The notes: generated from the sequence alone by a model not told the origin. A stretch of 64,000 bases of DNA from Rudanella lutea DSM 19387 (GCF_000383955.1 NZ_KB913013.1:4359694-4423693); one strand, 5' to 3'. Numbered from the stretch's first letter, positions 43,438 through 52,859 are shown. Program-made: numbers and translations.

Positions 43438-43566
43438 GGAGATAGCCGTCAAATCTGGGAAGGCGCAAGTTTAAATAAAATGCTCGGGATTCGACCGTTT
43501 ATCCCGGATTTAGCTCATTCAACCAATAGATGCGCGCTCGAGCCCGCAACATACGTCTTTTATTTA

Positions 43567-43578
43567 ATGATATATCAT
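43567..43578. promoter_or_regulatory. ATGATATATCAT palindrome, candidate MarR operator
   Basis: A perfect 12-bp palindrome lies between the divergent MarR and receptor genes. It abuts the -7 box TAGATTTG (43578-43585), an exact TAnnTTTG match, for the receptor. A protein bound there would block that promoter. Confidence 0.5.
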
Positions 43579-43593
43579 AGATTTGCTGTCGCT

Positions 43594-46101
43594 ATGCAAA
43601 CGTTATCCTCATCTCAGCCACAGCCCACCTCGTTGGGCCATCTGTTAAAACCAGTACGGACCGTGCTGGCATCTCTATTGTTCATCCTGTTTTTTGTGCC
43701 AATGAGCCATGCGCAAACCGGTGCGCAACTAAGCGGTTTGGTGCAGGACGAAGCCGGTAAACCGCTGGAGTTTGCCACCGTAACGCTACACCGGGTGGCT
43801 GATTCGAGCGTGGTGAAAGCGGAGTTTTCTGATGCACAGGGTACGTATCGGTTTTCGCTGCCAGTGGCCGGGAAGTACCGGGTGTCGGCTTCGCAGGTGG
43901 GCCTCAACCGGATGTGGTCGGCGCCGATTACGGTGGGTACCGAGCCGGTTACGGTTGAGGCCCTGAAACTGTCGGCAGCGGGTAGTACGACCCTCAAAGA
44001 AGTCAAAGTAATTGGCCAGAAACCCCTCTACGAGCGTTTAGCCGACCGCACGGTGGTCAATGTGGAAGGGAGCCCGCTGGCGGCTGGCAACACGTCGCTC
44101 GATATTTTGGCGCGGTCGCCGGGCGTGACCGTCGATAACAACGATAACCTCGCTCTGCGCGGTCGGCAGAATGTGCTGGTACTGATTGATGGCAAACGGC
44201 AGCCTATGACCGGTACCGAACTGGCCGATTACCTGCGTGCCCTACCGGCCGATCAGCTGAAAAGTATTGAATTGATTACCAACCCGCCCGCCAAATACGA
44301 TGCACAGGGTACTGCCGGAGTCATTGCCATTAATCTCAAGAAAGACGGACGAATGGGCACCAATGGCTCGGTGCAGGCCAGTTACGGCCGTAGTCAGTAC
44401 GACAAATACACGGCCGGGGTTACGCTCAACAACCGGCAGGCTACCCGGCCGGGACAGTCGGTTAACCTCTTTGGGTCGTACAACTACTCAGACCGGAGCG
44501 GAATCTCGATGCTCGATATGCACCGCGACTTTTTTGCCGTGGGCCCCAACCGGACCCAGACCCTGACAGGTACGAGCGATCAGTCGAACCGGATGCCGAT
44601 GGCGTTTAAGTCGCATTCGGTGCGGGCCGGTATCGATTACTCCCTGTCGAAACAAACGGTGTTGGGGGCAGTGGTCAATGCGCAGAAAGTAGTGGGCCCT
44701 GCCCGTAATGGTCTGAATCAGACGAGCCTCTTCGATGAAAAGGGTACGCTTACGGACCGGTACGAGGCCCGGAGCACGCGCTCGTTCGATGCGCCTAACC
44801 TGTCGGCCAACCTGAATTTTAAGCATAACGTTTCGGCCGATGCCAACAGCCCCGAACTCACCGCCGACGTCGACTACGCCCGTTACACCTCCGACCGCTT
44901 GCAGGAGCTGACAACGCTGTACAAACTAACGGGGCGCTCGGTATTGCTGGTGGGCGATCAGCAGGGCGACCTGACCATCTGGTCGGGTAAGACCGACTAT
45001 GCGCGCCCGTTGAGCAACGGCGGCCGACTGGAGGCCGGTGCCAAGTTTAGCCGGGTATCGTCGGACAACGACGTGGTATTTCGGTTCACTGAAGGCGATA
45101 TAACCACCATTGACCCCAACCGAACCAACCGGTTCAAGTACAACGAGTCGATCACGGCGGGGTACGTCAACTGGAACCGCACGGTGGGTAAGTGGAATTT
45201 GCAGGCAGGTTTGCGGGCTGAGCATACCTTGGCCGAGGGGCGGCAGGTGGTGGGCGACAGCAGTTTCACGCGCCGGTACGCTCAGTTGTTTCCGAGCGCG
45301 GCTCTGAAGCGGGCATTTGGTAAAAACCATGAGCTCAACCTGACTCTGAGCCGCCGGATCAACCGGCCTTCGTACGGGCAACTGAACCCGTTCCGAATCA
45401 TTATCGACCCCACAACCTCAGGCTCAGGTAACCCCAACCTACGCCCCGAAACGAGCTATAATCTGGAGTTTTCGCATACGTTCAAAGGCAAGTACACCAC
45501 CGGTCTGAGCTACAGCCGCACTTCACTGCCCATGATCAGTGTGGTTCAGCCCGAAACCGACTCAACAGTCATCTCGACCAATGTGAACCTCGACCGGCAG
45601 GATTACTTTGCCTTGACGTTTACTGTACCGGTGCAACCCGCCAAGTGGTGGCAGATTTACAATAACGCGGTGTTCTACTACAGCCATTTTGTGGGTAATC
45701 TGGCTGGTACGGCCCTGAACAAAGGTCGCCCGGCGTTTAACCTGAGCAGCAACCACACGTTTACATTCGGTAAGGGGTGGTCGGGTGAGCTGAACAGCAG
45801 CTTCCAGTCGGGCGAGCAGTACGGTTTTCTGCGGGTCCGGCCCAACGGACAGGTGACGGCCGGAGTGCAAAAAGCCCTGTGGGATCGTAAGGGTTCGCTC
45901 AAGTTCAGTGTGGCCGACTTGTTTTTCACGAACAAAGTGCGGGCGACTTCGGCCTACGACAACTTTGTGGAGCGGTTTTACCAGCGTCGCGATTCGCGGG
46001 TAGCTACCCTGTCGTTCTCGTACCGGTTTGGCAATGATAAAGTGGCACCTACGCGTCGGCGGACGGGCGGAGCCGAAGACGAAAAACGCCGGGCTAACTA
46101 A
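43594..46101 (+). CDS. outer-membrane beta-barrel (TonB-dependent receptor-like) protein
   Basis: 835 residues from ATG at 43594, with a signal peptide (VLASLLFILFFVPMSHAQ). A carboxypeptidase-like regulatory domain comes first (LSGLVQDEAGKPLEFATVTL). A plug domain follows (ARSPGVTVDNNDNLALRGRQ, VLVLIDGKRQPMTG). A large barrel with the OMP_b-brl_3-type pattern completes it (SGNPNLRPETSYNLEFSH). It should take up an unidentified ligand through the outer membrane. No SusD partner is adjacent. Confidence 0.92.
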   Translation: MQTLSSSQPQPTSLGHLLKPVRTVLASLLFILFFVPMSHAQTGAQLSGLVQDEAGKPLEFATVTLHRVADSSVVKAEFSDAQGTYRFSLPVAGKYRVSASQVGLNRMWSAPITVGTEPVTVEALKLSAAGSTTLKEVKVIGQKPLYERLADRTVVNVEGSPLAAGNTSLDILARSPGVTVDNNDNLALRGRQNVLVLIDGKRQPMTGTELADYLRALPADQLKSIELITNPPAKYDAQGTAGVIAINLKKDGRMGTNGSVQASYGRSQYDKYTAGVTLNNRQATRPGQSVNLFGSYNYSDRSGISMLDMHRDFFAVGPNRTQTLTGTSDQSNRMPMAFKSHSVRAGIDYSLSKQTVLGAVVNAQKVVGPARNGLNQTSLFDEKGTLTDRYEARSTRSFDAPNLSANLNFKHNVSADANSPELTADVDYARYTSDRLQELTTLYKLTGRSVLLVGDQQGDLTIWSGKTDYARPLSNGGRLEAGAKFSRVSSDNDVVFRFTEGDITTIDPNRTNRFKYNESITAGYVNWNRTVGKWNLQAGLRAEHTLAEGRQVVGDSSFTRRYAQLFPSAALKRAFGKNHELNLTLSRRINRPSYGQLNPFRIIIDPTTSGSGNPNLRPETSYNLEFSHTFKGKYTTGLSYSRTSLPMISVVQPETDSTVISTNVNLDRQDYFALTFTVPVQPAKWWQIYNNAVFYYSHFVGNLAGTALNKGRPAFNLSSNHTFTFGKGWSGELNSSFQSGEQYGFLRVRPNGQVTAGVQKALWDRKGSLKFSVADLFFTNKVRATSAYDNFVERFYQRRDSRVATLSFSYRFGNDKVAPTRRRTGGAEDEKRRAN

Positions 46102-46119
46102 GAGTTCGTGGCGACCGAC

Positions 46120-46184
46120 GTTTTGGGTTTATGGGTAGCATTCGCGGAACTGTTTCGGCGTACTCATAAACCCAACTCCAAAAC
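46120..46184. terminator. convergent palindrome between receptor and PAP2 genes
   Basis: GTTTTGGGTTTATG (46120-46133) is complementary to CATAAACCC (46165-46173) plus CCAAAAC (46178-46184), with a short insertion in the right arm. It separates two convergent genes and may end both transcripts. The arms resemble those of the palindrome at 25161. Confidence 0.5.
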
Positions 46185-46187
46185 GGC

Positions 46188-46763
46188 TCAGAGGGCCGCA
46201 ATGCGGAGGTGGGCGGGAGTGAACTGGCGGTAGAGAGTGACGCTCAGGGCCGCCATCCCGACGCCGATGCCCGCACCCGCCAGAACGTCGAGTGGGTAGT
46301 GGGCACCCACGTAAATGCGGCTGTAAGCAAGCAGAAACGCCCACACGAATGTCCAGCGAAGCCACCCGTAACGTTGGCCCAGCAGGAGCCACAATCCGGT
46401 AGCCAGGGCAAAGGCATTGGCAGCATGAGATGACGCAAACCCGTACTGCCCTCCGCACGGCAGCACCGGATGGATGAGCGGTTGTAAAGCCGAAACATGA
46501 CAGGGGCGGAGCCGTAGGGTAAGGGGCTTGAGCAGGGCTGAGGCCGTCTGATCGCTCAGGGCCACGGCTACGGCGAGGGTCAGAATAAGCGGAAGGGCTT
46601 GCCAACGGAACCGGTACCCGAGCCAGCCCAGCAGCAGGGCGTAGAAGGGAAACCAGGAGTTACGCTCCGTAATCCAGACCATAATCGGGTCGAGCCAGGG
46701 GGCGTACAGCCCGTTGAGCCGCAGAAATAGGTCAGTATCGAGCTGATGAAGAGTTTCGAGCAT
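46188..46763 (-). CDS. PAP2-family phosphatase
   Basis: 191 residues, about five membrane segments. The three phosphatase motifs are visible: KPLTLRLRPC, ASSHAANAFAL (SSHA instead of PSGH) and YSRIYVGAHYPLDVLAGAG. Likely substrates are undecaprenyl pyrophosphate or phosphatidate. It lies downstream of pgk in the same direction but is separated by terminator hairpins. Confidence 0.92.
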   Translation of the reverse strand: MLETLHQLDTDLFLRLNGLYAPWLDPIMVWITERNSWFPFYALLLGWLGYRFRWQALPLILTLAVAVALSDQTASALLKPLTLRLRPCHVSALQPLIHPVLPCGGQYGFASSHAANAFALATGLWLLLGQRYGWLRWTFVWAFLLAYSRIYVGAHYPLDVLAGAGIGVGMAALSVTLYRQFTPAHLRIAAL

Positions 46764-46778
46764 ACAAAGGCCAAGTTA

Positions 46779-46867
46779 GCGATGACATCTTTCCGAACAA
46801 GATGTCATCGCTTGTGCAAAGACCGGAAAAGGGATGACAGCTCGCTGGGAGAGCTGTCATCCCTTTT
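46779..46867 (-). terminator. two tandem hairpins downstream of pgk
   Basis: First: GCGATGACATCTT (46779-46791) with AAGATGTCATCGC (46799-46811). Second: AAAAGGGATGACAGCTC (46827-46843) with GAGCTGTCATCCCTTTT (46851-46867). Both stems are perfect. The second is followed by TTTTCC on the minus strand, as a pgk terminator should be. Both share the word GATGACA. Confidence 0.85.
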
Positions 46868-46884
46868 TTCAAGGTTGTGTTATG

Positions 46885-48072
46885 CTACTGCAAAGCGGCT
46901 ACACCGGGGAGGGTTTTGCCTTCCATGTATTCGAGCAGGGCACCGCCACCGGTCGAGACATAGCTAACCCGGTCGCCATAACCGGCCTGATTTATGGCCG
47001 AGGCCGAGTCGCCCCCGCCAATGAGTGAAAACGCGCCGTTTTCTTCGGTTGCTTTCACTACCGCTTCGGCAATGGCGTTGGTGCCCGTTGCGAAGTTTTC
47101 AAACTCGAAAACGCCCATCGGGCCGTTCCAGAGGATGGTTTTTGAGTTGGCAACTACCTCCGTAAACAGCTTTACTGTTTCGGGGCCAATGTCGAGACCT
47201 TCCCAACCGTCGGGAATTTGGCCCGCTGCCACGGTTTGCCGGTTAGCGTTGTTCGAGAAGTCGTCGGCGCAAACGTTATCAACGGGCATGATAATCTTCA
47301 CGCCTTTTTCGGCCGCTTTTTTCAGAATATCGAGAGCCAGATCCTGTTTGTCGGCTTCGAGCAGCGATTTACCGATGTTGCCGCCCTGCGCTTTCACGAA
47401 GGTGTAGGTCATACCCCCGCCGATAATCAGGTTGTCGACTTTGTCGAGCAGGCGCTCAATGATCAGAATTTTGTCGGAGATTTTGGCCCCGCCCATGATC
47501 GCCGTAAATGGCTTTTCGGCGTTGTTCAGGATTTTATCGGCGTTTTCAATTTCGGCCAGCATCACGTAGCCGCACACCCGATCCTGAAAAAACTGCCCTA
47601 CTACGGCCGTGCTGGCGTGGGCCCGGTGCGCCGTTCCGAAGGCGTCGTTTACCCACACATCGCCCAGTTTTGAGAGCTTTTCGGCAAACTCGACATCACC
47701 TTTTTCTTCCTGCTTGTAAAAACGCAGGTTTTCGAGCAACAGAATTTCGCCCGGTTGCAGCGAAGCCGCGAGGTCGGTAGCCGATTGGCCAATGCAGTCA
47801 TCCGCAAATTTCACGGCCCGGCCAAACGTTTCCGACAGGGTGGGCACCAGGTGTTTAAGGGAATATTTTTCCGTGGGGCCGTCTTTGGGCCGCCCGAGGT
47901 GCGACATCAGAATAGCCGAACCACCGTCGTTCAGGATTTTGGTGATCGTTGGAATGGTGGCCTTGATGCGGGTATCATCGGTGATGTTGTACTGTGCGTC
48001 GAGGGGCACGTTGAAGTCTACCCGAACGAGCGCCTTCTTGCCGGCGAAATTGTACGAATCAACTGTTTTCAT
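46885..48072 (-). CDS. pgk: phosphoglycerate kinase
   Basis: 395 residues from ATG at 48072 ([18 protein letters not shown]). Substrate-binding [16 protein letters not shown] and the nucleotide-binding [13 protein letters not shown] stretch are present. It makes ATP from 1,3-bisphosphoglycerate in glycolysis. The frame opens 41 codons earlier, but that part has no family similarity. Confidence 0.97.
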   Translation of the reverse strand: MKTVDSYNFAGKKALVRVDFNVPLDAQYNITDDTRIKATIPTITKILNDGGSAILMSHLGRPKDGPTEKYSLKHLVPTLSETFGRAVKFADDCIGQSATDLAASLQPGEILLLENLRFYKQEEKGDVEFAEKLSKLGDVWVNDAFGTAHRAHASTAVVGQFFQDRVCGYVMLAEIENADKILNNAEKPFTAIMGGAKISDKILIIERLLDKVDNLIIGGGMTYTFVKAQGGNIGKSLLEADKQDLALDILKKAAEKGVKIIMPVDNVCADDFSNNANRQTVAAGQIPDGWEGLDIGPETVKLFTEVVANSKTILWNGPMGVFEFENFATGTNAIAEAVVKATEENGAFSLIGGGDSASAINQAGYGDRVSYVSTGGGALLEYMEGKTLPGVAALQ

Positions 48073-48219
48073 GGACGAATAAAGAGCGAAAGAGTGAACG
48101 TGTGCGGTTGGGCCGCCGAGCCTGTGGGGCTTCTCCCGAGACACACGAAAGGAATATTTTCGGATGTAAAATTGGTGGAAAAAACCATGTGACAAGCCCT
48201 GTATTAGAAAAGGTTAACA

Positions 48220-48248
48220 TTGTCGCGGAATAATAAAAAATCTGTTTG
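48220..48248 (+). promoter_or_regulatory. possible promoter of the M28 peptidase gene
   Basis: TTG at 48220-48222, an 18-nt AT-rich spacer, then TCTGTTTG at 48241-48248, one base from TAnnTTTG. Confidence 0.4.
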
Positions 48249-48279
48249 CTAACTTGCCTTTTTCTTCCCCTCTACCTGA

Positions 48280-50628
48280 ATGCTCTCTCTTCCGAAACGG
48301 GTCGCTCTGCTGACCCTGCTGTTGCTGACCGGCTTGGCGCTGGGTCTGATTCAGCTCATGCAGCCTCCCAAACCTCTGCCAGCCACTGCACCCACGACCG
48401 AATTTTCGGCCGAACGTGCTTTTGTACACGTTAAGGCCATGTCGGTGGCCCCGCACGCGATGGGCACGGCCGCGCACGCGTCGGTGCGTGCGTACCTGCT
48501 GGATCAGATGCGGGCGCTGGGCCTCAACCCGCAGGTGCAGGAAACGCCCGTAGCGGGTCGGCGCGGGGGTAGCGTGGGGTACGTGTACAACCTGCTGGGG
48601 CGGTTGCGGGGGCAGCAACCGGGCAAAGTGGCCCTGCTGATGGCGCATTACGATTCGCAACCCAACGCCATTGGAGCTGCCGACGACGCATCGAGCGTGG
48701 CCGCGATCCTGGAAACCGTACGGGCCCTGCGCGCGGGGCCGCCCCTGCCGCACGACGTGATTGTGCTTATTACCGACGGGGAAGAGTACGGCCTCTATGG
48801 CCCGCAGGCATTTTTGCGGCACCCGTGGGCGGGTGAAGTGGGGTTTGTGATGAACCTCGAAGCGCGGGGCACCCGTGGCCCGAGCATGACGTTTGAGATC
48901 AGCCCGCAAAACGGCTGGGCCGTAGAAGCGTTTGCCAAAGCGGCCCCGTACCCACTGGCGTCGTCGCTGATGTACGAAATTTACCGGAGCCTGCCCAACA
49001 ATACCGATTTCACCATTTTTCGAAACGCGGGCTACACGGGCATCAACTCGGCTTACATCGACGGCTTTGTGCATTACCACAAACTGACCGACTCGCCCGA
49101 AAACCTGGACCTCGGTAGTATGCAACACCACGGTAGCAATCTGCTGGCTATGACGCGCTACGTGGCGAGCCAATCGCTCGAGCAGACCAAAGCCCCCGAC
49201 AAAATTTTCTTCAATACGCTCGGGTATCATTTTGTGCAGTACCCCATGGCCTATAATTGGGGGCTGGTGGCCTTGCTCACGGCCGTACTGGCCTTTACGC
49301 TGGCGACGGCCCTCCGCAAAAAGGTGCTTACCGTGGGGCAAACTCTGGCCGGTGCGGGCCTGTTTTTGCTGATGCTGATATTGATTTTGGCGTTGTTCTG
49401 GCCCATTACGGTGGGCGTACGGGCTTATCTGCCACCGGCTTACCACCTGACTCTCTGGGAAGGCCCCTTGTTTTCGCTCTCGGCGTACATCAACGGTATC
49501 TACGGTTCCGACCGGTTTCTGGTCGCTTACACCCTGCTTACGGTAGGGGTATTTGGCTTGCTGACCCGGCTGGTACTGCGCTGGATTCGGCCGTTTGCGT
49601 TTGTGATGGGCGTGTATTTTTTTCTGTACGGACTTATTCTGTGGCAAGCGGTTGCGTTGCCCTCGGTTACCTTTCAGCTTTTGTTTCCCTTGCTGTTCAG
49701 TGCGTTGGGTACGCTACTCGTGCTTCGGTCGGAGGGGTATCAGCGTCGGTTTTCGCCCAAACAGGCATTGCTGGGTGTACTGACCATGCTGCCCACGCTG
49801 CTGCTGATTCCGTTGGTGCGGCTGCTGTTTGTCACGTTCGACCTGCAGCTCCCCATCGTGATAGCCGTGTTGGGGCTGGTAATTACCCTCGGTTTGCTGT
49901 TGCCGCTTGGGCTGCGAATTGAGCAGGAGTTGCGCTGGCGCAATGGCCCCACCGTGCCGCTGCTGGCGTTGGTGGCCGGGCTGGCTCTGACGGTCTGGGC
50001 GGTGCGGGCCGAGGCCCCGAGTGCTACCCAGCCGCTGCATTCACACGTGAGCTACTACCTCGATGCCGACGCAGGCCGGGCGTACTGGGCCACCGAATCG
50101 CTCGAAATGGACCCCTGGAAAAAGCAATTTTTTGCCACCGACAGCGTGGGGCTGTTCAAGGCGTTTTACCCGGCTACCGGGCGTCGTCGGCGCTGGAGCG
50201 AAGGCCGCGCCTTAGCCATACCGGCGCCTACGGCCGAGTTATTGCGGGATAGCAGCACGGCTACTGGCCGAACGGTACAACTCCGGCTGCGTTCGGTGCG
50301 GGGAGCGGCCGGGTTCGAGATTGGGCTACTGACGCCCGACACGACCACCATCCGGTCGGTTCGGATAAACAACGAGCCGGTGAAACCCACAGTGGCATCG
50401 GCGGGGCAGCAAACCCTGTCGACGGTGGTGTGCCACGGCCTGCCCGTCAACAAAGAAATGACGCTCACTGTGCAGCTGCGACCGGGAGCGTCATTCCAAT
50501 TGTTGTTATACGATGAATCGAACGAGTTACCCGCCGATCTGATTCGGGTGCCTCGTCCGGCTGAGGTTGTTTTCGAGCAGGGGCGGGGCAGTAATCAGAC
50601 GGTGGTGCGGAAACGATTCCAATTTTAA
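48280..50628 (+). CDS. M28-family membrane metallopeptidase
   Basis: 782 residues. An N-terminal membrane anchor is followed by an M28 domain with zinc-ligand and catalytic motifs: LLMAHYDSQPNAIGAADDAS (His and Asp), ITDGEEYGLYG (Glu-Glu), NLEARG and GFVHYHKLTD. From about residue 330 there are about eight membrane segments, then a C-terminal beta-rich periplasmic domain. The layout resembles the vacuolar membrane protease/ERMP1 type. Peptide substrates are unknown. It overlaps the convergent YtxH gene by 4 bp. Confidence 0.92.
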   Translation: MLSLPKRVALLTLLLLTGLALGLIQLMQPPKPLPATAPTTEFSAERAFVHVKAMSVAPHAMGTAAHASVRAYLLDQMRALGLNPQVQETPVAGRRGGSVGYVYNLLGRLRGQQPGKVALLMAHYDSQPNAIGAADDASSVAAILETVRALRAGPPLPHDVIVLITDGEEYGLYGPQAFLRHPWAGEVGFVMNLEARGTRGPSMTFEISPQNGWAVEAFAKAAPYPLASSLMYEIYRSLPNNTDFTIFRNAGYTGINSAYIDGFVHYHKLTDSPENLDLGSMQHHGSNLLAMTRYVASQSLEQTKAPDKIFFNTLGYHFVQYPMAYNWGLVALLTAVLAFTLATALRKKVLTVGQTLAGAGLFLLMLILILALFWPITVGVRAYLPPAYHLTLWEGPLFSLSAYINGIYGSDRFLVAYTLLTVGVFGLLTRLVLRWIRPFAFVMGVYFFLYGLILWQAVALPSVTFQLLFPLLFSALGTLLVLRSEGYQRRFSPKQALLGVLTMLPTLLLIPLVRLLFVTFDLQLPIVIAVLGLVITLGLLLPLGLRIEQELRWRNGPTVPLLALVAGLALTVWAVRAEAPSATQPLHSHVSYYLDADAGRAYWATESLEMDPWKKQFFATDSVGLFKAFYPATGRRRRWSEGRALAIPAPTAELLRDSSTATGRTVQLRLRSVRGAAGFEIGLLTPDTTTIRSVRINNEPVKPTVASAGQQTLSTVVCHGLPVNKEMTLTVQLRPGASFQLLLYDESNELPADLIRVPRPAEVVFEQGRGSNQTVVRKRFQF

Positions 50629-50960
50629 ACCTGATCGGGTGCCGGATTGGGCGACGTCGGGGACGGGTTGGGTGTTTCGGTGGTTGGGAGTTCAGGTTTC
50701 TTGCCGAGGATGTCGTTGATGGCCTGTTCGGCGTTGGGGAAATTGTTTTTGAGCATATCGGCCAACTGATTGCGCAGATTGTCGAAATACTCAGGGGCAT
50801 TATCCACAGCGGCCTCGGCTTCCGACTTAAACTGGTTGCCTTTTTCCTTCAGGTCGGCCATGAGTTTTTCGCCTTCTTCGGTTTGCAGATACTTGGTCAG
50901 AGCCGCCCCGGCGGCAGCACCCAGAATAAAGGTGGCGAGGTGTTTTGCATTGACAGCCAT
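50625..50960 (-). CDS. YtxH-domain protein
   Basis: 111 residues. An N-terminal hydrophobic Gly/Ala segment (HLATFILGAAAGAALTKYLQ) is followed by a charged amphipathic coiled region and a Pro/Thr-rich tail (TETPNPSPTSPNPAPD). This is the pattern of YtxH stress-linked membrane proteins. Function unknown. Confidence 0.88.
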   Translation of the reverse strand: MAVNAKHLATFILGAAAGAALTKYLQTEEGEKLMADLKEKGNQFKSEAEAAVDNAPEYFDNLRNQLADMLKNNFPNAEQAINDILGKKPELPTTETPNPSPTSPNPAPDQV

Positions 50961-51090
50961 TGTGATAATCAGTTAAGGTTACAGAAGCGAATGTAGGTGG
51001 TTTCGGTCTCTGAAGAAAAGAAATCTACGTCAATGGCCCTTTGCCCGCCGGAGCGGAGTAAATAGGTCTACAGACGGTGCGAGTCTACAA

Positions 51091-51175
51091 GGAATGGAGA
51101 ATGAATAATCAATGATGGTTTATGTGTTTGACTATCAGTATATTATTCATTTTCTGCACTATACATTATACATTT
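51091..51175. repeat. intergenic imperfect palindrome, AATG-ATAATG family (copy D)
   Basis: AGAATGAATAAT at 51098-51109 pairs with ATTATTCATTTTCT at 51142-51155 (2-nt bulge), flanked by further AATG and CATT words. It ends 19 bp before the ATG of the next gene. Confidence 0.7.
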
Positions 51176-51193
51176 AACTCTAAAGTCCCCTCC

Positions 51194-52477
51194 ATGAACA
51201 ACTCTATGAATCGCCGGGCGTTTTTGCAGCAAAGCAGTGCAGCCGCCCTCAGTTTGGCCCTGTTGCCGAGTTTCAAACGACGCGTGGCCCCCTCCGACAA
51301 AGTGCGCGTGGCCCATATTGGCCTCAACGGCATGGGTACCGCTCACCTCAACTGGTTTGCCAAACTGCCCGATGTAGACGTGGTGGGCCTGTGCGACGTG
51401 GACGAAAATCACCTAAACAAAGCGCTCGCGACGCTCAAAGGGCATCACCCCAATACGACGGCCAAAACCTACGCCGATTTCCGGTATCTGCTCGACCGCA
51501 ACGACATCGACGCCATCACCTGCGCTACCCCCGACCATTGGCACGCGCAAATTGCCATTATGGCGTTTCAGGCGGGTAAAGATGTGTACGGGGAGAAACC
51601 GCTCTCGTACAACGTGCGCGAGGGGCAGCAGATGCTCAAAGCCCAAAAACGCTACAACCGTATTTTTCAGCTGGGCACCCAGATTCATGCCGGCGACAAT
51701 TACCACCGGGTTGTCGAACTGATCCGGGCGGGCGCCATCGGTAAAGTGCATACCGTGCGGCTTTGGCGAACCGGCACCCCGCCCGTATTGGGCCCGGCCA
51801 ATTACCAGACTCCACCCAGCACACTTAACTGGGACATGTGGCAGGGACCCGCGCCCGCGTCGCTCTACACGCCGGAGCGTTGCCATTTCACGTACCGGTA
51901 CTTTCTGGATTACTCCGGCGGGGTGTTTCAGGACTTCTGGTGCCACATTGCCGATGTGGTCTGGTGGGCGCTGAACCCAACGGGGCTACGGACGGTACGC
52001 GCCAGGGGAGAGGCCCCCGAGGGCATTGGCGATGCCCCGAAATGGATTGACATCGACTACGCGTTCGAGGGGCTGAACCTGCACTGGACAAGTACGCCCC
52101 CCAACGTGCCGGGTGCCGAAAAACGGGGCATTGGGGCCTATTTTGAGGGCGACAAAGGCACTCTACTCTGTGATTACAGCACCCGCGAAATCACGATTAA
52201 TGGGGTCACGATGAACGATGTGCCTGAGGTTCCGATTACGCTCGAACGCTCGCCCGGTCATCAGCAGAACTTTATCGACTCGGTGAAGTCGCGGAAGGAA
52301 CCCGAATCGAATCTGGCCTACGCCCGGCAGATGACCCTGCCTATGCACCTGGGCCTGATTGCGTGGCGGCTCGGCGAAACCCTGGAGTGGAATCCCCGCA
52401 AAGAGAAGTTCCGGCACAACCGGGCGGCCAATGCGCTGCTCTCCCGCGAAAACCGGAAGGGCTGGGATTTGGTATAG
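51194..52477 (+). CDS. Gfo/Idh/MocA-family oxidoreductase with Tat-type signal
   Basis: 427 residues from ATG at 51194. The N-terminus MNNSMNRRAFLQQSSAAALS has the RR-x-F-L twin-arginine pattern. The Rossmann part is VRVAHIGLNGMGTAHL, and EKPLSYNVREG is the EKP motif of the family. The C-terminal domain is of the GFO type. Exported members act on sugars or glycans. The substrate is unknown. Confidence 0.92.
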   Translation: MNNSMNRRAFLQQSSAAALSLALLPSFKRRVAPSDKVRVAHIGLNGMGTAHLNWFAKLPDVDVVGLCDVDENHLNKALATLKGHHPNTTAKTYADFRYLLDRNDIDAITCATPDHWHAQIAIMAFQAGKDVYGEKPLSYNVREGQQMLKAQKRYNRIFQLGTQIHAGDNYHRVVELIRAGAIGKVHTVRLWRTGTPPVLGPANYQTPPSTLNWDMWQGPAPASLYTPERCHFTYRYFLDYSGGVFQDFWCHIADVVWWALNPTGLRTVRARGEAPEGIGDAPKWIDIDYAFEGLNLHWTSTPPNVPGAEKRGIGAYFEGDKGTLLCDYSTREITINGVTMNDVPEVPITLERSPGHQQNFIDSVKSRKEPESNLAYARQMTLPMHLGLIAWRLGETLEWNPRKEKFRHNRAANALLSRENRKGWDLV

Positions 52478-52514
52478 TTCCGCAAATCGGAATTATTTTT
52501 TACTTTGCGAACTA
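52475..52514. promoter_or_regulatory. inverted repeat upstream of higBA
   Basis: TAGTTCCGCAAA (52475-52486) and TTTGCGAACTA (52504-52514) are complementary with one extra base. The repeat lies 37 bp before the higB start. HigA-type antitoxins bind such repeats to repress their own operon. The left arm begins at the stop codon of the upstream oxidoreductase. Confidence 0.5.
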
Positions 52515-52550
52515 TTTGCCCCCGTCACTTGTGATCTTAATGCCTTGCTC

Positions 52551-52859
52551 ATGGTCATCATCAGCAAAACAATATTGAATGAGTTTGCCCAACGGCACCC
52601 CGATGTCGCCAATGCCCTCAATGAGTGGTATGATATAGTGAGCCGTGCCGATTGGCAATCGTTCGCTGATGTCAGGCAAACGTTTAATCATGCTGATTAC
52701 GTAGGGGATAAGCGTATTGTTTTCAACCTGAAAGGGAATCAGTATCGTCTGGTAGCCTTGACGTTTTTTTCTGTAAGGACTGTCTATATCAAATTCATCG
52801 GTACTCACACAGAGTATGACAGAGTTGATGTTAAAACCATAGACCAAAAAAAGCAATGA
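52551..52859 (+). CDS. higB: HigB-type mRNA interferase toxin
   Basis: 102 residues from ATG at 52551. EFAQRHPDVANALNEWYDIV, RADWQSFADVRQTFNHADYV and FNLKGNQYRLVALTFF followed by VYIKFIGTHTEYDRV form the RelE/HigB fold of the HigB_toxin family. It cleaves ribosome-bound mRNA. The stop overlaps the start of the antitoxin gene by 4 bp (ATGA). Toxin-first order is typical for higBA. Confidence 0.93.
   Translation: MVIISKTILNEFAQRHPDVANALNEWYDIVSRADWQSFADVRQTFNHADYVGDKRIVFNLKGNQYRLVALTFFSVRTVYIKFIGTHTEYDRVDVKTIDQKKQ

Noticed and set aside
46885-48195. Longer pgk starting at 48195
   Set aside because: The 41 extra residues have no similarity to phosphoglycerate kinases; the ATG at 48072 gives the normal N-terminus.
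48214-49647. 477-codon minus-strand frame over the M28 peptidase gene
   Set aside because: Arg/Gln/His-rich shadow frame with no domain; the M28 gene with its zinc motifs explains the DNA.
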